The notes under the pieces: model-generated
Told to the model about the DNA's origin: nothing
What the model saw: the letters and a program-made list of their open reading frames with translations, nothing else
The model's database searches: none
Source: JBFMFH01 sp964481395
Lineage (GTDB): Bacteria; Acidobacteriota; Vicinamibacteria; Vicinamibacterales; JAKQTR01
Assembly (NCBI GenBank): GCA_964481395.1
Contig: CAYZYG010000006.1
Location: 1-64,000 of the forward strand
DNA length: 64,000 bases
Direction of reading: 5' to 3'
Position numbers and translations under genes: made by a program
Shown: piece after piece, positions 14,000-23,594 of the stretch
Numbering within the stretch: the stretch's first letter is position 1
Layout: each line of letters opens with the position of its first letter

Positions 14000-16621
14000 C
14001 TACCGCAGGAGTGCGTTGAACAGGATCTTATAGGTCCCGTGGGTCTGCGCCCGGTGCTGTGTGCGGAACCCGATCAGCACCACCTCGCCCTGCCCCACCC
14101 GCGCCGCCACGGCCGGTGCCTTGCCGGCCAGCGTGGCTTCGCCGATGAGCCAGCCGCTTTCGAGCAGGCCGCGCGAGGGAAAGGTCACGACGCGCGCGTA
14201 CTGTTCGCTGCGATCGGTTGCCGTGACCTCGAAGGCGAGGCTGTTCCCGAGGAACACGACCAGCCCCTCGGGCGGCATCCCGTAGGCCAGCCGGTGCGTC
14301 GTGTCGAACGCTGCGTGCAGGGTGGACCCTGGGCACCAGAACTCCGTGGCGGGCAGGCCCGCCGTCACGTTGCGCACCGGCACGGCCAGGCGATCGATGG
14401 CGAACTGGCTGGCGCCGCCGAGCGTGACGAGCCGGCCCCCTTTCTCGACGAAGGCTCTGAGAGCGGCGACACCCTCGGCCCCGATGCCGCTCCGGTACTC
14501 GGGCGGGATGGTTGATAGGTCCGGCCCCCGACCGCGCCCGCCACCCTCGCTGCCGCGGTCGCCCGTGATCGCGGCGGGGGTGTCGTCGGGAATGATGATC
14601 ACGTCGTAGGACGCATCGAGACCGCCCTGTCTAATCTCGGCGTCGCGCAGCGTGGTAAACGGGAAGTCGAACTGCTCGAGCAACAGCCGCGTCCACCCCT
14701 CGTCCATGTTGCCGCCCAGATAGCGCTGGTACATTCCGATCCTGGGCTTGGGCACGTCGTGCGTCCCTTCCGCCGGGACCGCGGAAAGGGGCGCGAAGTC
14801 GACGCCGGTTGCTGCGGCGACCGACGCCGCCAGCGCCTCAGGCGCCGCCGTGACCAGAAAGTCGCCCGCGCGCACGGCACCGGTTGGCTTGTCGGCCCGT
14901 TTCACGGACGCCCCGCCCGCCAGCAACCGATTGACGGCTCGATAGCTGTCGTTCAACCGGCCGTCGAGGACGTAGCCTCCGGCCCCCTTCGAGACCGTGC
15001 CGGCGACTGCGACGTCGGCGGTGAGCTTCTGCAGCGATCCGGACACCGCCTGGTTCACAGGATCCACCCGGACGCCCATGAACTCGAACATGGTGTCGGT
15101 GGCCATGTCGTAAGGCCGGATGGGCACACCGTTGCGATCCCGCGTGTACTCGTTGTCCGGATAGAAGGTGCGCCCCAGCAGGTATCGGATCAGGCCCATC
15201 TTGGGCTGCGCCAGCGGCACGACGTACGAGCCGGCGGGATACGTGACGTCGCCCACCGTGAGCGGCGCCCCCGCCCTCTGGATCTCGACACCCTGGAGCA
15301 GCAGCTTGTTCACCATCTTGGTCATGGTGAGCGGGTCGTGCTGCCGCGCCGGGATCACGTACGCCGCTGGCGTCCCGGCGGCTCCGCGGGCCGTCTGTCT
15401 CGACGCCTTGAGATAGGCGTTCCACAACACCGTCTCCTTGTTGCGGGCCGCCAGGTCCAAGGTCGCCCATGCCGAGATCTTCTGCCGCTCGACGATGTCG
15501 CGCAGACGCCACCAACCGCCCGGCCAGGGGTTCGGAAAGGTCGTCTGTTCCTCGTAGGCCGGCAGGCCGCGGGCGCCGCCGCGCAACTGGTCCGGCTGGA
15601 TGTACAGCGGTGTCGCGATGCGCGCGTTCGCCGACTCGGTCAGCATCCCCGCGATGTTGTGAAACGGCGTGATCCAATGGAATCCGAAGTGCCCCCACCC
15701 GGAGTACTGGGCCATGTTGAGGACGCCGGAGAGGCCGGCCTCCTCCTCCTTGTAGGCGATGTGGGCTCCGTACCAGCTGTGTTCGCGCCAGATGAGCGGA
15801 TCGGCCAGCGGCCTGACGGGTTCGGCGTAAGGCGGCACGTAAATGCGCGCGCCGTAGCTGCCCATGTGGTGATGATCGACGTACGCCTGGGGCGGCCAGT
15901 CCCGGAACATCAGTTTCGCCAGGTACTGCGACTCCACCAGATTGGTCTGGAAGGCGTCGCGGTTGTTGTCGTGGCCGGCGTACACGTGATAGAGCCAGGG
16001 CAGGTTCGTGCCCTCGTACTCGGTGCCCAGCGTCTTCCGGTACCAGTCCGTCACCATGATCTGACCGTCCGGATTGAAGGACGGGATCATCAGGAGGATG
16101 ACGTTCTCCAGGATGCGCCGCGTTTGCTCGTCGCGCCGGCTGAGCAGGTCCCAGGCCAGCTCGTTCGCCATCTGCGTGCCGCCCACCTCCGTGGCGTGGA
16201 GGCTCATCGTCTGGCAGATGACCACCTTGCCCTCCGCCACCAGCTTGCGGATCTCGGCCTCGGGGATGCCCCGCGGATCGGCAAGCCGGGCGTTGACCTC
16301 CTTCAGGCGGTCGAGCCGGGCGAGGTTCTCCGGCGCGGTGATGATGGCGAGCAGGAACGGGTTGCCCTGTGTGCTCGGCCCGAGATTGACGACCTTGATC
16401 CTCGGGCTCTCCTTCTGCAGGAGCGTGAAGTACTCGACGATCCGATCCCAGCGGGCGAGCTTGCGGTCGGCGCCCATCTGGAAGCCGAAGAACGTCTCCG
16501 GCGACGTCACGGCCTCGCGTGCCGCCTGGGCATCGGCCCTGGGCGCCATGGTCCACGCAGTGAACAGGATCAGCAGGACCAGCGAGGCACGCCAGCCGCG
16601 CGTGGTGCGCAGGTGCTTCAT
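14000..16621 (-). CDS. secreted M14-family zinc carboxypeptidase
   Basis: An exported metallopeptidase of 873 residues with an N-terminal signal (SLVLLILFTAWTMAPRADA). The peptidase M14 domain (about 45-400) shows the zinc pair H142/E145 in SLHATEVGGTQ, the substrate Asn/Arg region YAGHDNNRD (215-222) and a His cluster YVDHHHMG (248-254) that probably supplies the third ligand. The C-terminal half includes a glutamine-amidotransferase-like beta/alpha region (about 640-800). This long form is common in Acidobacteriota and Bacteroidota and is thought to trim peptides outside the cytoplasm. It is monocistronic. Confidence 0.85.
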   Translation of the reverse strand: MKHLRTTRGWRASLVLLILFTAWTMAPRADAQAAREAVTSPETFFGFQMGADRKLARWDRIVEYFTLLQKESPRIKVVNLGPSTQGNPFLLAIITAPENLARLDRLKEVNARLADPRGIPEAEIRKLVAEGKVVICQTMSLHATEVGGTQMANELAWDLLSRRDEQTRRILENVILLMIPSFNPDGQIMVTDWYRKTLGTEYEGTNLPWLYHVYAGHDNNRDAFQTNLVESQYLAKLMFRDWPPQAYVDHHHMGSYGARIYVPPYAEPVRPLADPLIWREHSWYGAHIAYKEEEAGLSGVLNMAQYSGWGHFGFHWITPFHNIAGMLTESANARIATPLYIQPDQLRGGARGLPAYEEQTTFPNPWPGGWWRLRDIVERQKISAWATLDLAARNKETVLWNAYLKASRQTARGAAGTPAAYVIPARQHDPLTMTKMVNKLLLQGVEIQRAGAPLTVGDVTYPAGSYVVPLAQPKMGLIRYLLGRTFYPDNEYTRDRNGVPIRPYDMATDTMFEFMGVRVDPVNQAVSGSLQKLTADVAVAGTVSKGAGGYVLDGRLNDSYRAVNRLLAGGASVKRADKPTGAVRAGDFLVTAAPEALAASVAAATGVDFAPLSAVPAEGTHDVPKPRIGMYQRYLGGNMDEGWTRLLLEQFDFPFTTLRDAEIRQGGLDASYDVIIIPDDTPAAITGDRGSEGGGRGRGPDLSTIPPEYRSGIGAEGVAALRAFVEKGGRLVTLGGASQFAIDRLAVPVRNVTAGLPATEFWCPGSTLHAAFDTTHRLAYGMPPEGLVVFLGNSLAFEVTATDRSEQYARVVTFPSRGLLESGWLIGEATLAGKAPAVAARVGQGEVVLIGFRTQHRAQTHGTYKILFNALLR

Positions 16622-16658
16622 GGGTCATCTCCAGAGGCAGGGGCAGGTGACGGCGGTG

Positions 16659-16667
16659 ATGGTAGCA
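16659..16667 (-). promoter_or_regulatory. extended -10 promoter of the M14 gene
   Basis: TGCTACCAT on the minus strand, 37 bp before the start codon at 16621. Confidence 0.4.
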
Positions 16668-16730
16668 CTCTTTGGCCGGGACCCGGGTGCCGGAGTCCGG
16701 CGGATGCCCGGAGCTTCTGAAGGAATCCAG

Positions 16731-16822
16731 TCAGCTGTCAGCCTTCAGCGGTCAGCAAGAACAGAAGAACAGGCGTGTTCTTGGCCGTGTTGTTGCTGAA
16801 CGCTGAGAGCTGACGGCTGAAC
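16731..16822. repeat. inverted pair of 7-bp period repeats
   Basis: Left arm: TCAGCTG, TCAGCCT, TCAGCGG, TCAGCAA (16731-16758). Right arm: GCTGAAC, GCTGAGA, GCTGACG, GCTGAAC (16795-16822), the reverse-complement type. The RNA would fold into a long imperfect hairpin. It lies between the M14 promoter and the end of the second TonB receptor gene. Confidence 0.7.
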
Positions 16823-16851
16823 GCTACCAGAGCCGATGACCTCACCGGCTC

Positions 16852-19116
16852 TTAGAACTCAAAGAGGCAGCCGGCCGCCGGGATGAACGGCAGCAGTTTT
16901 TCGACGCGCCGCCCGCCCGACGGCCCGGCATTCGTCCTCCCCATCACGTTGATCAGTTCGACGAACAGCGTGAGACGCCGCGTCCCCAAGTTGAACGCTT
17001 GGTTCACCCGCAGGTCGAGCCGAGAATAGACCGGCAGGCGCGCCGTGTTGCGAGCGGTCCCCGGGGCATATACCGGCAACCCCTCGGCATCGAACTGCCC
17101 GGTCTCCTGGTAGTAGCCGTTCAGCGGGCGATTGCTGCCGTACACGTAGCGGGCAACCCCCATCGTCTTCGACGTGATCCTCAGGCTTCCATACACGTTC
17201 AACGTGTGGCGCTGGTCCCAGTCGCCGTCGAACGCTTCGCCCGTCTTCACGTCACGATAGCGGGTTCGCGCGTACGCGTAGGCGATCCAGCCCGACACCC
17301 GGTTCGCGTCGCGCCGGTGCAGCACGATTTCGACGCCTCGCGACGTCCCGTCCAGGCGGTTCTCGAACGACGCGAACGGGCGTGGGACGACGACCGCGTT
17401 CCCGACGCGCCTCGGTTCCAGCCCCTCGGCCCACACGACGCCGCTCTCGTTTCTGAGGAATGCGTTGATCTGCCACCGGGCGCGCCCGCCCAAGGTTCCC
17501 TCCAGGCCGGCATCCGCATGCCAGGCGTGCGAAAGGCCGAGCGCCTCCCCGCCGCCGTGCACGCCGGAGTACTCGGCCGGGAGCGGGAGCTGGCGGAAGA
17601 TGCCCGTTCCTGCCGTGAGCGCGAGGCCGCCCGGGAGGGCCTGCCTGACCTGCGCCCACGGTGACGGCGCGATCTCATGGGTGAGGGTGTTTGCATCGAC
17701 CCGCGCGCCGGCGACAAGAGATGTCCGGCTGCCCGGCCGCCAGCTGATCTGCCCGAAGGCGCCGCCCTCGCTCCACGCCTCGTCCACCTGCTCGGACGCG
17801 ACCCGCTCGTTCGGCCTGCGCCGGTCGTAGACCCACACCGCCTGCCGCTCCGCAAGCCGCCTGACGTCGGCGCCGACCTCGAGCGTCGCACGGGTGCCGA
17901 GCCCCGTGGCCGCATCGACGCGGTACCCGATGCCGGTGCGCCGGCTGCTACCGAGTTCCGCGCCGTCCTCGCGTGCGTTGGTCGAACGGTTGACCATGGC
18001 GAATGCCCGCTGGTGCACGAGCCAGGACTGACTCTGCGACCGCAGGCCTGCGAGCACGAGGCCACCCGCGGTTGTCGCGTCGCGCAGCGAATTCACGCCC
18101 GGATTGTCGTCCTTCTCCTCGTAGTGCGATCGCCCGCCGCTCGCGAGCAGCGAGACCCGATGCCGGCTCGACAGATCCAGGTCCACGCGCGCCAGGCCAT
18201 CCGTGAAGTTCAGCCAGCTCGTGTTGTCCTCGTCGAGCGATCTGATGACCCAGTCCAGATAACTCTGCCGCAGTGAAGTCAGCCAGGCGCCGCGCCCACC
18301 CCGCAGCGGGCCTTCAGCGACGACGGCCGCCGTGACCGTACTGGCGACGCCGCGTACGTGCACCCGATCGCGGGAGCCTTGCCGTGTCGCCAGTTCGAGC
18401 TGGGCCCCGAGCCGTCCGCCGTACCGCTGGGGGTACGATCCGAGGAGCATCGTCGCCCGTTCCAGCACGTCGCTGTTGATGCGCGCGATGGATCCGGAAT
18501 CGTCACGCCCCTCCACGGAGTGACGAAGCACGGCCGATGCCGGAACCCCATCGAGCACGATCCCGATGTCACGCGGCCTGCTGCCACGCACCGAGAACTC
18601 GGCGGTGAAATCATCCGACGCGGCCACCCCGGGCATCGCCTGAACGGCCCGCAGCGGATCGTCCGCAACGAGGCCCCGCAGGTTCAGCAGCTCGGCGCTG
18701 CCGATAGTCGTTTCGCCGACGGTGCCCGGTTCGGTCCTCTCGAAGAGCGGCGCCACGACATCGATGCGCTCTTCGTACGTGCCCACTCCCTCCGTCAGCA
18801 GGATCTCGAGTGGTGTCTCCTCGTCGGCCCTGACGGTGACCGCCCGCCTGATCAGGGTGTACCCGACGACGGACGCGACGAGCACGTAGTCCCCTGGGGG
18901 GATCCGCTCGACGCGGAACCGGCCCTGGTCATCGCTGGCTGTGGCGTAAGGCGTGTCCGACAGGCGAATCTCGACACGCCCGACCGGGTGGCCGGTGCGC
19001 GCATCCAGGACCGTCCCGTGGATCGTCCCGACCGGAACGGACACCGGCTCCTGCGCGAAGGCGACGCGCGCGGCCAATAACGCGCCCAGCGCGACCACCA
19101 CCAGGCGGGCGCTCAC
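16852..19116 (-). CDS. second TonB-dependent receptor with carboxypeptidase-regulatory domain
   Basis: Outer-membrane receptor, 754 residues from GTG 19116, chosen because a signal peptide starts there (VSARLVVVALGALLAARVAFAQ) and GAGGGGAG lies upstream; the longer open frame runs into the preceding gene. A regulatory-like beta-sandwich (about 32-110; IHGTVLDARTGHPVGRVEI) is followed by a plug with PGVAASDDFTAEFSVRG and DIGIVLDGVPAS and a barrel ending in CLFEF. It is shorter than the Oar-like receptor at 6.7 kb. It follows the Tat-tagged aminotransferase by 23 bp, so the two form an operon. Confidence 0.87.
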   Translation of the reverse strand: MSARLVVVALGALLAARVAFAQEPVSVPVGTIHGTVLDARTGHPVGRVEIRLSDTPYATASDDQGRFRVERIPPGDYVLVASVVGYTLIRRAVTVRADEETPLEILLTEGVGTYEERIDVVAPLFERTEPGTVGETTIGSAELLNLRGLVADDPLRAVQAMPGVAASDDFTAEFSVRGSRPRDIGIVLDGVPASAVLRHSVEGRDDSGSIARINSDVLERATMLLGSYPQRYGGRLGAQLELATRQGSRDRVHVRGVASTVTAAVVAEGPLRGGRGAWLTSLRQSYLDWVIRSLDEDNTSWLNFTDGLARVDLDLSSRHRVSLLASGGRSHYEEKDDNPGVNSLRDATTAGGLVLAGLRSQSQSWLVHQRAFAMVNRSTNAREDGAELGSSRRTGIGYRVDAATGLGTRATLEVGADVRRLAERQAVWVYDRRRPNERVASEQVDEAWSEGGAFGQISWRPGSRTSLVAGARVDANTLTHEIAPSPWAQVRQALPGGLALTAGTGIFRQLPLPAEYSGVHGGGEALGLSHAWHADAGLEGTLGGRARWQINAFLRNESGVVWAEGLEPRRVGNAVVVPRPFASFENRLDGTSRGVEIVLHRRDANRVSGWIAYAYARTRYRDVKTGEAFDGDWDQRHTLNVYGSLRITSKTMGVARYVYGSNRPLNGYYQETGQFDAEGLPVYAPGTARNTARLPVYSRLDLRVNQAFNLGTRRLTLFVELINVMGRTNAGPSGGRRVEKLLPFIPAAGCLFEF

Positions 19117-19139
19117 CTGTGCAAGACTCCCCTCGTCCG

Positions 19140-20279
19140 TCAGCCGCGCAGGATCTTCTTGAACACCGTGGCGGCCCGCTCCATTTCGTCCATGGTGCCC
19201 AGGGACACGCGCGACCACGTCGTCAGGGGCGGGAACGGCCGCCCGACCAGCACGCCCGCGGCGCGACAGGCCTTTGCGAATTCGGCAGCGTCGCGGCGGA
19301 TGTCGATCAGGACGAAGTTGGTGTGCGAGTCCAGGACGCGGAATCCCAGGTCGGCGAACACCTTCCGCGCGAAGTCCCTGGCGTCCCGGTTCGCGCTCCG
19401 CGCGCGCGCGATGTGGTCGCGGTCGCCCAGCGCTGCCGCGCCGGCATGGATGCCAACGACATTGAGACCGTTGCCGAGGCGCCACCCGCTCATGCGTGCC
19501 AGGGTCTCCGGACGGCCGACGGCGAAACCCACGCGCAGTCCGGCCATGCCGTGCACCTTGGAGCAGGTGCGGCTCACGATCACCTGCGGGTACGCTCGCG
19601 CGAGCGGGATGGCCGATGCGTACGACGGATCCTCGACGTACTCGTGGTACGCCTCGTCGACGAGCACGATCGTCTCAGGAGAGACCTTCCGGACGCGATC
19701 GATGAACCCCTCCACGACCGACGCCCCGTAGACCGTTCCGGTGGGATTGTTCGGGTTGCAGAGGAACACCAGGCCGGCCCCGGCGGCCTTCGCTTCCATC
19801 GTCTTCAGGTCGAGGCCGAGATCCTCGCCGACGCGGACTTCGTGGACCGGCCATTTCAGAAACGACGCGGTCCGCGTACACGTTTCGAACGTCGGGAGTC
19901 CGGCGACCAGCGGCCGCGTTGGAGAACAGAACGCCTCTACGGCGATACGCAGGATTTCTCCGGAGCCGCACGCGGGCAGCACATGATCGACCGGGACGCC
20001 CAGGGCCGCAGCAATCGCCTGCGGCAGCGCGTCGCCGGCAATCGCCGGATACCGCCCCGCATCGCCCAGGGCGCGCCTGATGGCGTCCATGGCTGCCGGC
20101 CCGGGGCCCAGGGGGTTCTCGTTGCTATTGAGCCGGATCGCGGCAGCCTGCGACGGCTGGGCCAGCCAGGGGCCGCCGGCCGCTGCCTCGCTGCCGCGAG
20201 CCGAGATGAGGCCGGGCGACCAGAGTCCCGCCCCGGCAATGCCGAGAGTTTGGACGAACGAACGGCGAGAAAGAGCCAT
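19140..20279 (-). CDS. Tat-exported PLP aminotransferase (histidinol-phosphate aminotransferase-like)
   Basis: A class I/II aminotransferase of 379 residues resembling HisC: LNSNENPLGPGP at the N-terminus, NPNNPTG in the substrate loop, VDEAYHEY for the cofactor Asp, and the Schiff-base Lys in TCSKVHGMAGLRVGF. Unlike HisC it begins with SRRSFVQTLGIAGAG, a twin-arginine signal with a hydrophobic core, so it is predicted to be exported folded with bound PLP. Its partner in the operon is a TonB receptor. That context argues against histidine biosynthesis and for a periplasmic amine or amino-acid transformation. The true substrate is unknown. Confidence 0.82.
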   Translation of the reverse strand: MALSRRSFVQTLGIAGAGLWSPGLISARGSEAAAGGPWLAQPSQAAAIRLNSNENPLGPGPAAMDAIRRALGDAGRYPAIAGDALPQAIAAALGVPVDHVLPACGSGEILRIAVEAFCSPTRPLVAGLPTFETCTRTASFLKWPVHEVRVGEDLGLDLKTMEAKAAGAGLVFLCNPNNPTGTVYGASVVEGFIDRVRKVSPETIVLVDEAYHEYVEDPSYASAIPLARAYPQVIVSRTCSKVHGMAGLRVGFAVGRPETLARMSGWRLGNGLNVVGIHAGAAALGDRDHIARARSANRDARDFARKVFADLGFRVLDSHTNFVLIDIRRDAAEFAKACRAAGVLVGRPFPPLTTWSRVSLGTMDEMERAATVFKKILRG

Positions 20280-20323
20280 CGGGATCCTCCTGACCGCGCA
20301 TCTGCGGACGCGGGCGGAGGTAC

Positions 20324-20329
20324 ATACTA
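20324..20329 (-). promoter_or_regulatory. -10 box of the aminotransferase-receptor operon
   Basis: TAGTAT on the minus strand, 45 bp before the start at 20279, directly beside the heptamer array. Confidence 0.35.
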
Positions 20330-20332
20330 GCC

Positions 20333-20374
20333 GGGATTCCGGAGTCGGGAGTCGGGATTCGGGAGTCGGGATTG
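20333..20374. repeat. six perfect 7-bp units (GGGANTC)
   Basis: GGGATTC, CGGAGTC, GGGAGTC, GGGATTC, GGGAGTC, GGGATTG without any break. One of the clearest arrays of the window-wide heptamer family. Confidence 0.8.
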
Positions 20375-20413
20375 GGCTGGCAGGAACCCACCCCAGTCCC
20401 TAATCCCCGGACA

Positions 20414-21487
20414 CTAGACGAATCGGGTAAGGGTCGCCTCGACCTCCCGGACGCGGGTCTCCGAGGGGCGCCACTGTACGAGGATCGGGCTCTGATAGGT
20501 GCCTTCGACGATGGCCCCCCGGCCCTCCTCCTGGCGGTCGGACACCAGCAGACTGACGGACCGCTTCATCCTGAAGAAGCGCTCGGCCGGAACGCCCATC
20601 ATCTTCGCGATGGCCCGTTCGACGAGCGACTCGCTCAGGCCCAGCTTGTCGATGGCTTCGTTGAACGCCCGCACCAGGTCGTACTTCGCGTACCCGAGCG
20701 TCTTCGTGGGAACCAGGCGCGGATCGTTGAGGGCATGGCGACCGCGCTCGGCGACGAACCGCACGGGGTCTCGCATGACCTCGGTCAGGTCGTGCTGCAT
20801 GAGCAGCGTCTCGTACTCGTTGACCGTGAGACCGACGTGCCGCTCTTTCGGCGCAAGGTCGAGCCGCAGCCGGCCCTTTTCGACGCCGAATCGCGCGATC
20901 AGCTCACCCAGCTGTTCGTAGAAGCCGAGCTTCGGGTCCTTGAGGTTGACCGAGTCCATGGGGTGGCCCGACACCGGAATGCTGATCCGCACTCTGGCGA
21001 CCAGTTCCTCGGTCCCATAGCCGACGATCGTCGTCACCCGCTGGCGGGGACGTCTGTCGGCCTGCATCCCGTCGAGGTCGACGAACCGCACGGCCGCTCC
21101 GGGCACGTTCTGGTACGTCACCACCGGCTTCAGGCCGGCGGCAATGAACCCGAGGTGGGAATCTCCGTTGCGAGGTTCGACGACCCGCTGCTCGTCGGTC
21201 AGTTCGGTCCGTTCCTCCATCCGGTCGTGGCGGTAGTCGGCGCCCTCCGGAAACACGGCACGGAAGGCCCCGACGTAGGCCTCGACCCCTGTTCCCTGGC
21301 GGTCCAGACGATTCGCCAGACTCTGGTCCAGATATCCGGCAGTGGTGTGGAACGAGCAGTAGAGACAGTTTTCGAACTCGTCGAGGACGTCGCCGTGCTG
21401 CCTGGCGGCCTCCGCCCGCACATCGATGACATCGAAGCGGGCCCTGGGCGTCAGGGGGACGGTGACCTCACGAGGCGCAGCAGGCAT
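20414..21487 (-). CDS. uncharacterised protein with YjbQ/UPF0047-like N-terminal motif
   Basis: A 357-residue cytoplasmic protein. The start at ATG 21487 has GGAG 8 nt upstream; the longer open frame to 22567 would overlap the GH35 gene antisense and was rejected. The N-terminal region has FENCLYCSFHTTAGYLD, similar to the HTTAG active-site loop of YjbQ (UPF0047) proteins, but the remaining ~250 residues are not recognised. It is divergent from the GH35 gene with a 177-bp shared control region. The YjbQ relation is tentative. Confidence 0.6.
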   Translation of the reverse strand: MPAAPREVTVPLTPRARFDVIDVRAEAARQHGDVLDEFENCLYCSFHTTAGYLDQSLANRLDRQGTGVEAYVGAFRAVFPEGADYRHDRMEERTELTDEQRVVEPRNGDSHLGFIAAGLKPVVTYQNVPGAAVRFVDLDGMQADRRPRQRVTTIVGYGTEELVARVRISIPVSGHPMDSVNLKDPKLGFYEQLGELIARFGVEKGRLRLDLAPKERHVGLTVNEYETLLMQHDLTEVMRDPVRFVAERGRHALNDPRLVPTKTLGYAKYDLVRAFNEAIDKLGLSESLVERAIAKMMGVPAERFFRMKRSVSLLVSDRQEEGRGAIVEGTYQSPILVQWRPSETRVREVEATLTRFV

Positions 21488-21530
21488 CCACTCTTCTCCA
21501 ATGCGAGGCCGCAGCCGAGCGCAACTACCC

Positions 21531-21539
21531 AGTGTACCA
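21531..21539 (-). promoter_or_regulatory. extended -10 promoter of the YjbQ-like gene
   Basis: TGGTACACT on the minus strand, about 45 bp before ATG 21487. Confidence 0.4.
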
Positions 21540-21599
21540 TGCTTTCCCCGAAAACCTCCGCAATGCGGGATGTGCGGACGCGCCGCCCCCCTCCGCGCG

Positions 21600-21605
21600 T
21601 ACAAT
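21600..21605 (+). promoter_or_regulatory. -10 box of the GH35 gene
   Basis: TACAAT, about 59 bp before ATG 21665. Confidence 0.4.
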
Positions 21606-21664
21606 CCCGGGCCAGCGAACGGGGGGACCCCCCTGCCCCGCCGGCTCGCCCCAGAGGTCCCACC

Positions 21665-23518
21665 ATGCTGACGCGGTTTCCCCCGGTCCTCTCTGCGGCA
21701 CTTCTGCTGCTCGCCCTGGCCGTCCCGTCGGGGCAGCGCGCCGCCCCGACCTTCGCGCTCGGCGCGGACGACTTCCTGCTCGACGGCCGTCCGCTCCAGA
21801 TCATCTCTGGAGAGCTGCATCCCTCCCGCATCCCCGCCGAGTACTGGCGCCATCGCCTCCAGATGACGAAGGCGATGGGCTGCAACACCGTCGCGGCGTA
21901 CTTCTTCTGGAACCACCACGAGCCAGCCGAGGGACGGTTCGACTTCGAGTCCGGCAACCGGGACATCGGCAGGTTCCTGCGGCTGGCCCGGGAGGAAGGC
22001 CTGTGGGTGCTGGCCCGGCCGGGGCCCTACGTCTGCGCCGAATGGGATTTTGGCGGGCTGCCGCCGTATCTGCTGCGCGACCCGGATCTGAGGGTGCGTT
22101 GTCTCTATCCGCGCTACATGACCGCCGTCGAGCGGTACATCGAGCGCATGGCGGCGGTGCTGCGCCCCCACCTCGTCACGAACGGCGGCCCCATCGTGAT
22201 GCTGCAGCTCGAGAACGAGTACGGTAGCTACGGCAACGACCGCGCCTACATGGCACGGCTGAAGGAGCTCTGGACCCGGCACGGGATCGACGTGCCGTTC
22301 TTCACGGCGGACGGCCCCACACCCTACATGCTCGAGGCCGGCCACGTCGAGGGCGCGGCCATCGGTCTCGACTCGGGTTCGAACGAACGTCACTGGGAGC
22401 TGGCGCGCTCGATCGCGCCGGGTGTGCCGGTGTTCTCGTCCGAAACCTACCCGGGATGGCTCACGCACTGGGGAGAGCCCTGGGCGAGGCCGTCCGTCGA
22501 GAGCTTGCTGAGGGAGGTGCGCTTCCTGCTGCAGGGCAAGAAGTCGTTCAACTTCTACGTGCTCCACGGCGGCACCAACTTCGGGTTCACCGCGGGGGCG
22601 AATTCGGGCGGCAAGGGATACCAGCCCGATTTGACCAGCTACGATTACGATGCGCCCATCACCGAGCAGGGCCGGCCGACGGAGAAGTACTTCGCGCTTC
22701 GCGAGCTGATCGCCGGCGCACGCCCGGATTCGCCGCCCGGGCCGCTCCCCGAGCCGATTCCCGCCGTCGCGTTGCCGGCGTTTCCCATGCGCGTCTATGC
22801 CTCACTGTGGGACAATCTGCCGGCGCCCATCCGAGACGTGCAGCCGAGAACCTTCGAGGCCTACGGTCAGAATCAGGGCCTGGTGCTCTACCGCACCCGG
22901 CTCGTCGGGCGGAAGACCGGCAGGCTGACCATCACCGAGCTCCACGACTACGCGACCGTGTTCGTCGACGGCGTGCACGTCGGCACCCTGGATCGACGCC
23001 TCGGGGAGAACGCCCTCGATCTGCCCCCGGCGTCATCGGCGACACCCGTCCTGGACATCCTGGTCGAGGGCATGGGGCACATCAATTTCGCGCAGGAGAT
23101 GATCGACCGCAAGGGCATCACCGAACGCGTGGCCCTGTCGGGCATGACCCTGATGAACTGGGAGGTCTTTCTCGTGCCGCTCGACGACGGCTGGGTCTCT
23201 CGACTGCCCGGCGGGGCCGTGAGCGACGCCCGGCCCGGGGTCTTTTTCCGTGGCAGTTTCCCGCTCGACGCGCCGGCTGACACCTACCTGGACATGAGCG
23301 GCTACCGCAAAGGCGTGGTGTGGGTGAACGGCCACAACCTCGGCCGTTTCTGGGACATCGGCCCGCAGATGCGACTGTACTGCCCGGCCCCCTGGCTGAA
23401 GACCGGCGCCAACGACGTGATGGTCCTGGACCTGCACGCGACGACACCCGCGCCAATCCTGGGCGCGCCCACGCTGGAGGGTGGACCGGTCGGAGCCGCG
23501 CGCCCGGCGTCCAGATAG
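21665..23518 (+). CDS. GH35 beta-galactosidase, exported
   Basis: A glycoside hydrolase family 35 enzyme of 617 residues with a signal peptide (LSAALLLLALAVPSGQRA). The TIM barrel (about 35-350) carries the family signature GGPIVMLQLENEYG with the acid/base Glu, and SSETYPGWLTHWGE with the nucleophile Glu. Beta-sandwich domains follow to the C-terminus (GYRKGVVWVNGHNLGRFWD is typical). The enzyme removes terminal beta-D-galactose from polysaccharides outside the cytoplasm. The galactokinase-like and nucleotidyltransferase genes at 42-44 kb could process released sugars. Confidence 0.92.
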   Translation: MLTRFPPVLSAALLLLALAVPSGQRAAPTFALGADDFLLDGRPLQIISGELHPSRIPAEYWRHRLQMTKAMGCNTVAAYFFWNHHEPAEGRFDFESGNRDIGRFLRLAREEGLWVLARPGPYVCAEWDFGGLPPYLLRDPDLRVRCLYPRYMTAVERYIERMAAVLRPHLVTNGGPIVMLQLENEYGSYGNDRAYMARLKELWTRHGIDVPFFTADGPTPYMLEAGHVEGAAIGLDSGSNERHWELARSIAPGVPVFSSETYPGWLTHWGEPWARPSVESLLREVRFLLQGKKSFNFYVLHGGTNFGFTAGANSGGKGYQPDLTSYDYDAPITEQGRPTEKYFALRELIAGARPDSPPGPLPEPIPAVALPAFPMRVYASLWDNLPAPIRDVQPRTFEAYGQNQGLVLYRTRLVGRKTGRLTITELHDYATVFVDGVHVGTLDRRLGENALDLPPASSATPVLDILVEGMGHINFAQEMIDRKGITERVALSGMTLMNWEVFLVPLDDGWVSRLPGGAVSDARPGVFFRGSFPLDAPADTYLDMSGYRKGVVWVNGHNLGRFWDIGPQMRLYCPAPWLKTGANDVMVLDLHATTPAPILGAPTLEGGPVGAARPASR

Positions 23519-23594
23519 GAGAAGAACCACGGCCCGGCGTCACCGCCCGAACCCGAGCCCGAATGCCGCGCAGACCAGCCACGGGTTCCGGTGC

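Noticed and set aside
14759..16720. 653-codon plus-strand frame opposite the M14 peptidase
   Set aside because: Shadow with low-complexity composition; the M14 catalytic motifs are on the other strand.
19117..19485. N-terminal extension of the second TonB receptor
   Set aside because: It overlaps the aminotransferase gene out of frame; the signal peptide and ribosome binding site fit GTG 19116.
20372..21664. N-terminal extension of the GH35 gene back to 20372
   Set aside because: The extension is the antisense of the YjbQ-like gene; the GH35 signal peptide begins at 21665.
21488..22567. N-terminal extension of the YjbQ-like gene to 22567
   Set aside because: It is antisense to GH35 and has no family similarity; a good ribosome binding site marks 21487.
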